Source: Amia ocellicauda (taxonomy: Eukaryota; Chordata; Actinopteri; Amiiformes; Amiidae). Taken from it: a stretch of 64,000 nt of DNA. The DNA is taken from contig NC_089853.1 of assembly GCF_036373705.1 (NCBI RefSeq), positions 465,001 to 529,000 on the forward strand, written 5' to 3'. Under the pieces are notes generated by a model that saw nothing but the letters and a program-made list of their open reading frames with translations, did no database searches and was not told where the DNA came from. Of this stretch, positions 50,801 through 59,565 are shown in pieces; position 1 is the first letter of the stretch; the number at the start of each line of letters is the position of its first letter. Position numbers and translations under genes: made by a program.

Positions 50801-53800
50801 CCATCTCTCTCAGGTTCCTCAGTGTGACCCGGCAGTACCTACGCAGGGCGGATGGGGTTCTAGCCGTGTACGACGTGACCTCGCACTCCTCCTTCTGCGC
50901 TGTCAGGCACTGGATCAGCTGTGTGCAGGTCTCACAGATGAGGGGGCAGGGACAGACAGGGAGAGTGGGAGGGAGACAGAGGCCAACAGGGAAACAAGGG
51001 CCACTTCACTCAGGGCAGCACCGTCCTAGAGCACAGCACCAGTGACACACACCTGGGTCGGTCCATCAGCGCCTCTGGGAGCTTTAACCAGCCTGAACGC
51101 ACTGAAGGAGAAGCACGCAGGGCTTTTCATGCCATAAAGAGGCGGCTGTATAATATTCATCCTCCTGTCAAAATTTGGCTCAAAATTTTCCAAAGTATAA
51201 TTCCACCAATTGCCTTATATGGCAGTGAAGTGTGGGGACCAATCACCAACCAGGAGTTCACAACATGGGACAAACACCCTACAGAAACCCTGCATGCAGA
51301 GTTCTGTAAAAATATATTGAAAGTAAAGAGAAATACACCAAACAATGCATGCAGGGCTGAATTAGGCCTTTATCCACTGATTATTAATACTCTCTTTCTC
51401 TCTCCCTTCCTCCTCTCTCTCTCTGTCGCTCTCTCCCAGGAGGGGCTGGCAGAGGGGGCAGTTCTGTTCCTCCTGGGCAATAAGACGGACATGGTGGCGC
51501 AGAGAGAGGGGGAGCGGGGGAGAGAGAGAGAGGTGGCTGCCAGAGATGGGCGACGACTGGCAGAGGTGGGCTACAGTGTGTCATACTGGTCTGCAGTGTA
51601 TCATTCTGGGCTACAGTGTGTCATACTTCGGTGCATTGTGTAATTCTTGGCTACAGTGAGTTATACTGTGGTACAGTGTCATACTCTGGTACAGTGTGTT
51701 ATACTGCAGTACAGTGTCATACTGGGGTACAGTTTGTACAACTAGGAAAAAGTGTAATGCAAAAATAGTTACTAATACAAAAACAATGAATGTCGTTTTG
51801 GGTGTGTGTCTGTACATGTGCGTGCGTGTTGGGTGTCACAGGAGTTCCAGGCCGTGTTCTATGAGTGCAGTGCAAAGTCGGGCTTCAACATCGAGGAGTC
51901 AATGACAAACCTGGCCAGGTAAGCACCCCCACCCCCTCATACTGCACTGTACTACACTATACTACACTGCAATGGACTGTAATACACTGTACTACACTGC
52001 ATTGGACTGGAATATAATATACTATACTACACTGCACTGCACTGGACTGTAATATACTGTACTACACTACACTGGACTGTAGTACACTGTACTACACTAC
52101 ACTGGACTGTAATATACTGTACTACACTACACTGGACTGTAATATATTGTACGACACTACACTGGACTGTAGTACAATGTACTACACTACACTGGACTGT
52201 AATATACTGTACTACACTGCACTGGACTGACTGTAATATACTGTACTACACTGTACTACACTGGACTGTAATATACTGTACTACACTGCACTGGACTGAC
52301 TGTAATATACTGTACTACACTGCACTACACTGCACTGGACTGTAATATACTGTACTACACTGTACTACACTGGACTGTAATATACTGTACTACACTGCAC
52401 TGGACTGACTGTAATATACTGTACTACACTGCACTACACTGCACTGGACTGTAATATACTGTACTATGCTACACTACAGTGGACTGTAATATACTGTACT
52501 ACACTACACTACACTGGACTGGACTGTAATATACTGTACTACACTGCACTGCAGTGGACTGGACTGTAATATACTGTACTACACTGCACTACACTGGACT
52601 GGACTGTAATATACTGTACTACACTGCACTGGACTGACTGTAATATACTGTACTACACTGCACTACACTGCACTGGACTGTAATATACTGTACTATGCTA
52701 CACTACAGTGGACTGTAATATACTGTACTACACTACACTACACTGGACTGGATTGTAATATACTGTACTACACTGCACTGCAGTGGACTGGACTGTAATG
52801 TACTGTACTACACTGCACTACACTGGACTGGACTGTAATATACTGTACTACACTGCACTGGGCTGACTGTAATATACTTTACTTCACTATACTACACTGG
52901 ACTGTAATATACTGTACTACACTACACTGGACTGTAATATACTGTACTACACTGCACTGTAATATACTGTACTACACTACACTGGACTGTAATATACTGT
53001 ACTACACTGCACTACACTGGACTGGACTGTAATGTACTGTACTACACTGCACTGGACTGACTGTAATATACTGTACTACACTGCACTACACTGCACTGGA
53101 CTGTAATATACTGTACTACACTACACTACAGTGGACTGTAATATACTGTACTACACTACACTACACTGCACTGTACTATACTGTACTACACTACACTGGA
53201 CTGTAATATACTGTACTACACTGCACTGGACTGACTGTAATATACTGTACTACACTGCATTACACTGCACTGTACTGTAATATACTGTACTACACTACAC
53301 TGGACTGTAATATACTGTACTACACTGCACTACACTGGACTGTAATATACTGTACTACACTACACTGGACTGTAATATACTGTACTACACTGCACTACAC
53401 TGGACTGTAATATACTGTACTACACTACACTGGACTGTAATATACTGTACTACACTGCACTACACTGGACTGCATATACTGTACTACACTACACTGGACT
53501 GTAATATACTGTACTACACTGCACTGGACTGACTGTAATATACTGTACTTCACTACACTACACTGCACTGTAATATACTGTACTACACTGCACTGGACTG
53601 GACTGTAATAAACTGTACTACACTACACTGGACTGTAATATACTGTACTACACTGCACTGGACTGACTGTAATATACTGTACTACACTGCACTACACTGG
53701 ACTGTAATATACTGTACTAAGCTACACTACACTGGACTGTAATATACTGTACTACACTGCACTACACTGGACTGTAATATACTGTACTACACTACACTGG

Positions 53801-55593
53801 ACTGTAATATAGTGTACTACACTGCACTACACTGGACTGTAATATACTGTACTACACTACACTGGACTGTAATATACTGTACTACACTGCACTACACTGG
53901 ACTGCATATACTGTACTACACTACACTGGACTGTAATATACTGTACTACACTGCACTGGACTGACTGTAATATACTGTACTTCACTACACTACACTGCAC
54001 TGTAATATACTGTACTACACTGCACTGGACTGGACTGTAATAAACTGTACTACACTACACTGGACTGTAATAAACTGTACTACACTACACTGGACTGTAA
54101 TATACTGTACTACACTGCACTGGACTGACTGTAATATACTGTACTACACTGCACTACACTGCACTGGACTGTAATATACTGTACTATGCTACACTACAGT
54201 GGACTGTAATATACTGTCTACACTACACTATACTGGACTGGACTGTAATATACTGTACTACACTGCACTGCAGTGGACTGGACTGTAATATACTGTACTA
54301 CACTGCACTACACTGGACTGGACTGTAATATACTGTACTACACTGCACTGGACTGACTGTAATATACTGTACTACACTGCACTACACTGCACTGGACTGT
54401 AATATACTGTACTATGCTACACTACAGTGGACTGTAATATACTGTACTACACTACACTACACTGGACTGGACTGTAATATACTGTACTACACTGCACTGC
54501 AGTGGACTGGACTGTAATATACTGTACTACACTGCACTACACTGGACTGGACTGTAATATACTGTACTACACTGCACTGGACTGACTGTAATATACTGTA
54601 CTACACTGCACTGTACTGTAATATACTGTACTAAGCTACACTACACTGGACTGTAATATACTGTACTACATACACTGCACTACACTGGACTGTAATATAC
54701 TGTACTACACTGCACTGGACTGACTGTAATATACTGTACTGCACTGCACTACACTGGACTGTAATATACTGTACTACATTGCACTACACTGGACTGCAAT
54801 ATACTGTACTACACTGCACTGGACTGACTGTAATATACTGTACTACACTGCACTACACTGGACTGTAATATACTATACTACACTGTACTGGACTGACTGT
54901 AATATACTGTACTACACTGCACTGGACTGGATTGTAATATACTGTACTACAATACACTGGACTGTAATATACTGTACTACACTGCACTGGGCTGACTGTA
55001 ATATACTTTACTTCACTATACTACACTGGACTGTTATATACTGTACTACACTACACTGGACTGTAATATACTGTACTACACTGCACTACACTGGACTGTA
55101 ATATACTGTACTACACTACACTGGACTGTAATATACTGTACTACACTGCACTACACTGGACTGGACTGTAATATACTGTACTACACTGCACTGGACTGTA
55201 ATATACTGTACTATACTACACTGCACTGTACTGTAATATACTGTACTACACTGCACTGCACTGGACTGTAATATACTGTACTACACTGCAATGGACTGTA
55301 ATATACTGTACTACACTGCACTGCACTGGACTGTAATATACTGTACTACACTGCACTGCACTGGACTGCAATATACTGTACTACACTGCAATGGACTGTA
55401 ATATACTGTACTACACTGCACTGCACTGGACTGCAATATACTGTACTACACTGCATTAGACTGTTCTCTTCCCTTATCTCTCTTTCTCACCCTCTCTCTC
55501 TCCAGGCTGTTGGCAGAGCAGCAGGACAGGGAGGTGGACAGCGCACTCTGTCTGGCCAGAGAGAACGACTACAAGAAGAGCTGCTGTAAATAG
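40576..55593 (+). CDS. cracr2b: cracr2b-like: EF-hand, coiled-coil, Rab GTPase protein (693 aa)
   Basis: Members of this family (CRACR2A/CRACR2B, formerly EFCAB4B/EFCAB4A) bind Orai1 and STIM1 and regulate store-operated calcium entry; long CRACR2A (Rab46) is also a calcium-sensing large Rab GTPase. Coding exons: 40576-40827, 41844-41955, 42061-42229, 42539-42685, 42850-42940, 45145-45240, 45882-46069, 46296-46367, 46597-46651, 48800-48879, 49157-49370, 49648-49765, 50607-50688, 50814-50928, 51440-51565, 51842-51918, 55506-55593 (stop TAG). All 17 join in frame to 2082 nt. The order is EF-hands (71-116), coiled coil (about 226-394), an acidic linker, and a Rab domain (about 497-680) ending CCK. 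The adjacent cd151 favours cracr2b. The main alternative is a CRACR2A-type paralogue. Confidence 0.9.
40848..41745 (+). mobile_element. CR1/L2-like LINE 3' fragment in a cracr2b intron
   Basis: The fragment encodes the reverse transcriptase C-terminal half, starting [20 protein letters not shown] and including [19 protein letters not shown]. Frameshifted remnants follow, and it ends in a TTCTTATGTTCTTATGTTCT tail typical of CR1/L2 families. It begins about 20 bp after the donor of the first coding exon. It is closely related to the longer minus-strand copy at 59668-62490. Confidence 0.9.
41956..42060 (+). repeat. Duplicated exon end and donor within a 105-bp intron
   Basis: CCCTCTGGAGTTCAGCATGG(G/T)GCTGG/GTCAGTGTCTCAC occurs at the exon 41844-41955 boundary and again 71 bp downstream (42001-42026 plus the donor at 42027). 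The second donor would add 71 nt and shift the frame. Confidence 0.9.
42539..46651 (+). CDS. cracr2b: cracr2b exons: coiled-coil region
   Basis: Exons 42539-42685, 42850-42940, 45145-45240, 45882-46069, 46296-46367 and 46597-46651 (residues about 178-394). The sequence is highly charged and heptad-like, for example [40 protein letters not shown] and [19 protein letters not shown]. In CRACR2A this region mediates dimerisation and binding to Orai1/STIM1 or dynein; the same role is inferred here. The donor at 42941 (GTGCTG) is weak but keeps the frame. Confidence 0.88.
43005..44290 (+). mobile_element. PIF/Harbinger-type transposase remnant split by a Tc1 MITE
   Basis: A short frame at 43079-43192 reads [20 protein letters not shown] followed by [13 protein letters not shown], resembling the start of HARBI1-like transposases. 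Further coding-like sequence [13 protein letters not shown] reaches 43255. After the MITE, reading continues as [15 protein letters not shown] (44200-44245), which fits the next helix of that family. The remnant is broken by stops. The family call rests on short motifs. Confidence 0.5.
43256..44197 (-). mobile_element. Non-autonomous Tc1-like element, 942 bp
   Basis: Inverted ends start CAGCTCTG(A/G)AAAAAA and contain AAGAGACCACTGCA at both sides, flanked by TA at 43254-43255 and 44198-44199. On the minus strand a decayed transposase piece holds [19 protein letters not shown], the third catalytic-acid region of Tc1 transposases. The upstream two thirds of the transposase are missing or unreadable, so the copy cannot move by itself. 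Confidence 0.88.
44291..45144. other. cracr2b intron, no recognised feature
   Basis: Unique-looking AT-rich sequence with a GC-richer patch near 44500-44590. The acceptor for exon 45145-45240 lies at its end. No array or known element was recognised. Confidence 0.5.
45241..45860 (+). repeat. Polypurine minisatellite seeded on a splice donor
   Basis: From the donor (AGAGAG/GTACAGACAGAGAG) onward, units AGAGGTACAGACAGAGAGAG with GAGGGGAA spacers repeat about nine times to 45550. (GGGAGAGGA)n purine sequence follows to about 45840. The strand is nearly free of C and T for 550 bp. A retrotransposon tail at 45262-45312 lies between the true donor and the array. Confidence 0.88.
45262..45312 (+). 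mobile_element. Non-LTR retrotransposon tail (TTTGAA family)
   Basis: CATGCCAATAAAGTTGGTTT then GAAGTTGAATTTGAATTTGA matches the family 3' end. Only about 50 bp are present, an extremely 5'-truncated copy. Confidence 0.75.
46652..48799. other. Long cracr2b intron with mixed repeats
   Basis: A (TACTGGTCTG)n-like stretch occupies about 46790-47040, GTGTGT-rich sequence about 47420-47930, an (ACCAACCAACA)-rich G-poor stretch about 47940-48350, and CT-rich sequence about 48405-48530. No coding exon was recognised between 46651 and 48800. The CA-rich block is unusual in having few T and G bases over about 400 bp. Confidence 0.65.
48800..49370 (+). CDS. cracr2b: cracr2b exons: linker before the Rab domain
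   Basis: Exons 48800-48879 and 49157-49370 (residues 395-492). They encode [20 protein letters not shown] and then a low-complexity acidic segment rich in Glu, Gly, Asp and Gln ([14 protein letters not shown]). This joins the coiled coil to the GTPase. A proline-rich linker occupies this position in long CRACR2A; the sequence here is not conserved with it as far as I can judge. Confidence 0.85.
49648..55593 (+). CDS. cracr2b: cracr2b exons: complete Rab GTPase domain
   Basis: Exons 49648-49765, 50607-50688, 50814-50928, 51440-51565, 51842-51918 and 55506-55593 (residues 493-693). All GTP-binding motifs are present: P-loop GSSGVGKSS (505-513), ATVGLDF switch I/effector region, WDTAGQE (552-558), NKTD (611-614) and SAK (649-651). 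The catalytic Gln is kept, so GTP hydrolysis is expected. An Arg/Glu-rich insert ([15 protein letters not shown]) follows NKTD. The protein ends KKSCCK, a double Cys one residue from the end, which may be geranylgeranylated. The last intron is enlarged by a 3.5-kb minisatellite. Confidence 0.92.
49853..49932 (-). mobile_element. Internally deleted CR1/L2-like fragment
   Basis: CATAAGAACATAAGAACATA followed by AGCAAGTTTACAAACGAGAG is the reversed 3' tail of the CR1/L2-like family. It runs directly into CTTGTTCCTTATACTCCTGG, which in the larger copy lies at 62378-62400, near the start of the endonuclease coding region. Almost the whole body is missing. Confidence 0.75.
50051..50383. mobile_element. 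333-bp MITE with TTA target duplication
   Basis: The ends are AGGTGCGTTCACACTGCCCG on the left and, reversed, CCCTACATTCACACTGCCCG on the right; both continue CTCGCT. TTA flanks both sides (50048-50050 and 50384-50386), as in PIF/Harbinger-type insertions. No coding capacity. It contains a GC-box-like GGGGGCGGGGC and several CpGs. Confidence 0.8.
51002..51392 (+). mobile_element. Internal fragment of the TTTGAA-tail non-LTR family
   Basis: The sequence encodes [19 protein letters not shown] and [24 protein letters not shown] segments and ends [13 protein letters not shown]. These match the reverse-transcriptase C-terminal part of the 29522-32579 copy ([22 protein letters not shown]). It lies in the cracr2b intron before exon 51440-51565 and is truncated at both ends. 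Confidence 0.85.
51937..55462. repeat. 3.5-kb GGACTGTAATATACTGTACTACACT minisatellite
   Basis: The intron between the last two cracr2b coding exons is almost entirely an array of (T/A)CACTGGACTGTAATATACTG/TACTACACTGCAC units of about 30-55 bp, with higher-order blocks. For example, 52430-52640 resembles 54170-54350. The strand has no long frame. Its ATATAC and GTAC palindromes could fold into hairpins. Confidence 0.93.
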
Positions 55594-56371
55594 AGAAGGA
55601 GGGAGAGAGGATGGGAGAGAGGAAAAGAGGGAGGGAGGATGAGAGAGGGATGTCTCTGCATGTCTCTGGGTATACCTGACTGCGTGTGGATATCGTGGGC
55701 TGTTTCCTCGTTGAGCTCCACTACTCTATTAAGCCTGACCTCTCCACACTGACCTGTCCACACACACTGTCTGACCTCATCACACTGGCCTCTCCACACT
55801 GGTGTGGGGCTGTCTGACCTCTCCACACTGGTACACTGCCTGTCTCTCATTTTTTATATGTTTCAAAATCTGTATAAATGTGATAAAAAAAAAAAAATAC
55901 AATATATATGGAACTGCTGTATATGGATTCCTTTTCGGTTGTGTTTTAATCAATGAATCTCACTGTCTTCACTCCCCTCTACTTCTTCCCTTTCTCTGTT
56001 TTGCTCCCATCTTCTCTCTTTGCCTCTCTCTCTCTCTCTCAAACACCACTTTATGTAACCCGGCCTGCCCGGCACCACACGCTGTAAACACCGGGCTGTG
56101 AGCTGTACCTGGTTACTGTAAAAGGCGGGCCGAAGACTTTCTACAACTAGCCGGGGGAGAAATTCAAAAGAGCAAATACATACATAGGAAAAACATAATT
56201 CATGATAATTAAAAACATAGCGAACTTTTAGGTGCCGGTTCCGACAATTAGTTGTATTGTGCAGGTGTGTGTATTGACACTGGGGGTGTTATTCCGTCTG
56301 TGTCCACCAGGGGTCTCTGTACTCATACTGCGCTCACTGAGAGCTGAGCTTGTGTTGGAGAAATGGAAAGA
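55594..56371 (+). other. cracr2b 3'UTR and spacer
   Basis: Sequence after the cracr2b stop. No canonical AATAAA was seen close by; GTATAAATGTGATAAAA then an A-run (55871-55896) may include a variant poly(A) signal. No other exon was recognised. Confidence 0.45.
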
Positions 56372-56602
56372 GTGTGTGTGTGATTGAGAGAGAGAAACTG
56401 TGTGTGTGTGTGTGTGTGTGATTGAGAGAGAGAAACTGTGTGTGTGTGTGTGTGTGTGTGATTGAGAGAGAGAAACTGTGTGTGTGTGTGTGATTGAGAG
56501 AGAAACTGTGTGTGTGTGTGTCATTGAGAGAGAGAAACTGTGTGTGTGTGTGTGTGTGTGATTGAGAGAGAGAAACTGTGTGTGTGTGTCATTGAGAGAG
56601 AG

Positions 56603-56637
<35 letters not shown>

Positions 56638-56648
56638 TTGAGAGAGAG

Positions 56649-56687
<39 letters not shown>

Positions 56688-56765
56688 ATTGAGAGAGAGA
56701 AACTGTGTGTGTGTGTGTGTCATTGAGAGAGAGAAACTGTGTGTGTGTGTGTGATTGAGAGAGAG

Positions 56766-56806
<41 letters not shown>

Positions 56807-56885
56807 TTGAGAGAGAGAAACTGTGTGTGTGTGTGTGTCATTGAGAGAGAGAAACTGTGTGTGTGTGTGTGATTGAGAGAGAGCT
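56372..56885. repeat. (GT)nATTGAGAGAGAGAAACT VNTR
   Basis: About a dozen units of GTGTGTGTGT(n) followed by (A/C)ATTGAGAGAGAGAAACTGT lie between cracr2b and cd151. The (GT)n part varies in length between units. Confidence 0.92.
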
Positions 56886-57467
56886 ACAGAGACCAGTGAG
56901 ACTGAGAGACTGTGTCAATTTGAGATAAGCTGTGTGTGTGTCGGGCTGGGTGGAGTCTGCTGTCGGCCGGATTGGAGGCAGGGCCTCGCTGTGTCTGTGT
57001 GCTCAGTTAACGGGGAGGAGAGAGAGAGAGAGAGGAAAGGTGACTTTCTACGACTCGTACAAACCCAACCACAGAGAGATCGGCGCCGGGAATAGTCTGC
57101 AAATCAGTCCAGGTATTGTTGCTGTTATTATTATTGTAATTATAATGATAATGATTATAGTTGTGTAATGGCCGATAGACGGTGAAGAAGGGTTTCGCAC
57201 TTCTGGGCGCAGAAAACAGACATACCGAAATAACCCCAAACTAGCTGTGCCCGTCCTGCTGCGGGCCGGGGCTGCGTCACTGTGTTGTACAGTGTTGTTA
57301 CGGTGTTGTTACGGTGTTGTGATGGTTGTTACAGTGTTACAGAGTTGTGCTCAGACCCGCCTCTCTTTGTCTGAGTTGTGAGATGCGAGTTGTTTGTGTT
57401 CATGTGCTGCGGCTCGGGCGCCAGGGCGTCCTGTGTGTGTGTGTGTATGTGTGTATATGTATGTATA

Positions 57468-57501
<34 letters not shown>

Positions 57502-59256
57502 GTATTCGTGTGTGCGCGCGTCGGTGCATGACGTGTGCGGGCTGTTGGCAGTGATTTATTCTCCTGTCTAGGCCCGGTCAGCCATCCCTGGTCACTACAC
57601 CCTGTCTGTGGTCCTACACCCCGGTCACTGCTCTCCAGTGTCGCTGTATCGCGCTGTTGACTGTAAACAGCTGGGACGTCATCACACACAAACTCCTACG
57701 GGGGGCTGTAACACCGGCACACTGGAGACCTACAGTCCAGTCCAGCGGGGTCTCGGCCCTGGTGCTGGGGAGAGACAGTTAGTCAGTGTGTCACTCAGGT
57801 TTCAGTCCCAAGCTCCACAGGTTAGCTGGGAATTGACTGACTGATACAGCGCCTGCCTGCCTGACACAATGAGTGTGTAGACATGAGTGTACCACTACGC
57901 ATTTTTGGGTGTGCAGGCGGTCAGTCAGTGCAGCCGGGGCCGCACTGCCTTTGAGTCAGTGTTGGCTTGTATCACTGCATGTTTCTTTTTCATCTTAAAA
58001 AACTATACAGGGCAAAAATGTGATGTCCCTCTCAGTCTCCCTCTCTCTCCCTCTGCCCCCCCCCATCGCTCCCTCTTGTCATGTTTGCATCTCCTTTGAC
58101 ACTCAACTGCTGTCCCCCTCTACACCTCTCTCTCTCTGTGTCAATGCTGGGGGGGCTGCTGGAACTGTAAACAGCAATCAGATTGCACAGCTGGGACACA
58201 GAAGGAGACTGGTCTGTGCTGACAAACACATTTTGAAAAACAAACTTTTATTTAACCAGGAAAGCTCATTGACATTAAAAATCTATTTTCCAAGAGCGTC
58301 CTGGCCAAGATAGGCAGCAGCAAGTCATTATATAAAAATGACAAATTACAATATAACAAACACAAGTACTCTAATAATAAGAAAAACAAATAAAGCCATA
58401 ATTTACAATTGTAGAAACAGCAAATTAAAAACATTGACATTAAAAACAAGTCAATGATTTAAAAATACCAAGAGGGATAAGTTCTTCTAATTGAAATCTA
58501 TTTTGTAACTCACTCACACACAGACACACACAGGAGTGAGTGTCGGGGGTGGGGAGGCAGGATGAAGATGATCGAGGCAGAGTGCTGTGCTGAGGGAGAG
58601 CGAGTCTAGACTCGACAGCTCCTCCACAGGGAGACCCCGGGCTGCTGAAGTCTTCCCGGCAGAGCACGGTGCTGTGGAGGGGCTCTCTTGTGTTTAAGAG
58701 ACAATACAGACCCAGAAACACGGCACAGCACGGCACACAACCCCAGCTCCACACTACAGCGCGGCACAGTGCGGGACACTATCGGTGTTAAGCTGCTGTC
58801 CCACCCAGTGCAGTGTGGTGGTGAAGTTGCAGTCCGTTCCTGTGTGCTGTGTTCAGTCGCAGTGTGCTGTTGTGCAGTGTGGCGTTTTCTAGTGCACTGT
58901 ATTGCTGTGTGGTGGTTGCAGTGTTGTTCCAGTGGTCTATGCTCGGCTGCAGTGTAGTGCGGGTTATCGCACGCTGATGTCTGTGGGAGGGAGAGCGAGA
59001 TTGCATAGCTGCAGGCTGTGTGTGAGAGCAGCGTGGGGGTGTGTAGCTCACTGTGAGTCAGAGGGGCCGCAGGGAGGGAATACTGCACTGCAGGAGGGAG
59101 GGAGAATACAGGGAACAAGGGGAGAGAGAGAGAAGAGATGAAAGGAGAGCGAGGGGCATCAGGATCTCGGCTGTGCTGTTGCTGGAATGCTGCTGTGGTG
59201 CAAGGACCAGAGGCAGGAGAGGGCTGCCCAACACACACCTGCCCCGCTGCCCAACA

Positions 59257-59330
<74 letters not shown>

Positions 59331-59391
59331 GCCCCCCGCACGACACAGTGCAGCAGTCGTGTGTTTGACAGTATTAATCTTACTTTCCAGG
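56886..59391 (+). other. cd151 upstream region
   Basis: This probably holds the cd151 promoter and 5' noncoding exon(s); a GC-rich segment ending CAAATCAGTCCAG/GTATTG (57113) is one weak candidate. Microsatellites are (TG/TA)n at 57433-57500 and (CA)n at 59261-59329. A non-LTR-like 3' end lies at 58235-58450. No coding exon was recognised before 59392. Confidence 0.4.
58235..58450 (-). mobile_element. Repeat with a CCTGGTTAAATAAA-type 3' end
   Basis: On the minus strand the segment ends TCAATGAGCTTTCCTGGTTA then AATAAAAG, a 3' end widespread in fish interspersed repeats. GCCAGGACGCTCTTGGAAAA lies upstream. I cannot assign the family with certainty, and the 5' limit is approximate. Confidence 0.5.
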
Positions 59392-59514
59392 ATGGGGGCA
59401 TATGATGAGAAGAAGGAGACGTGTGGGACGATCTGTCTGAAGTACCTCCTGTTCACCTTCAACTTCCTCTTCTGGGTGAGAGCCTGTCTGCCTGTCTGCC
59501 TGTAACAATGCATT

Positions 59515-59565
<51 letters not shown>

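Noticed and set aside
51937..55462. Possible CRISPR-like array because of regular repeats
   Set aside because: There are no unique spacers; units are contiguous and diverged, the host is eukaryotic and the array is inside an intron.
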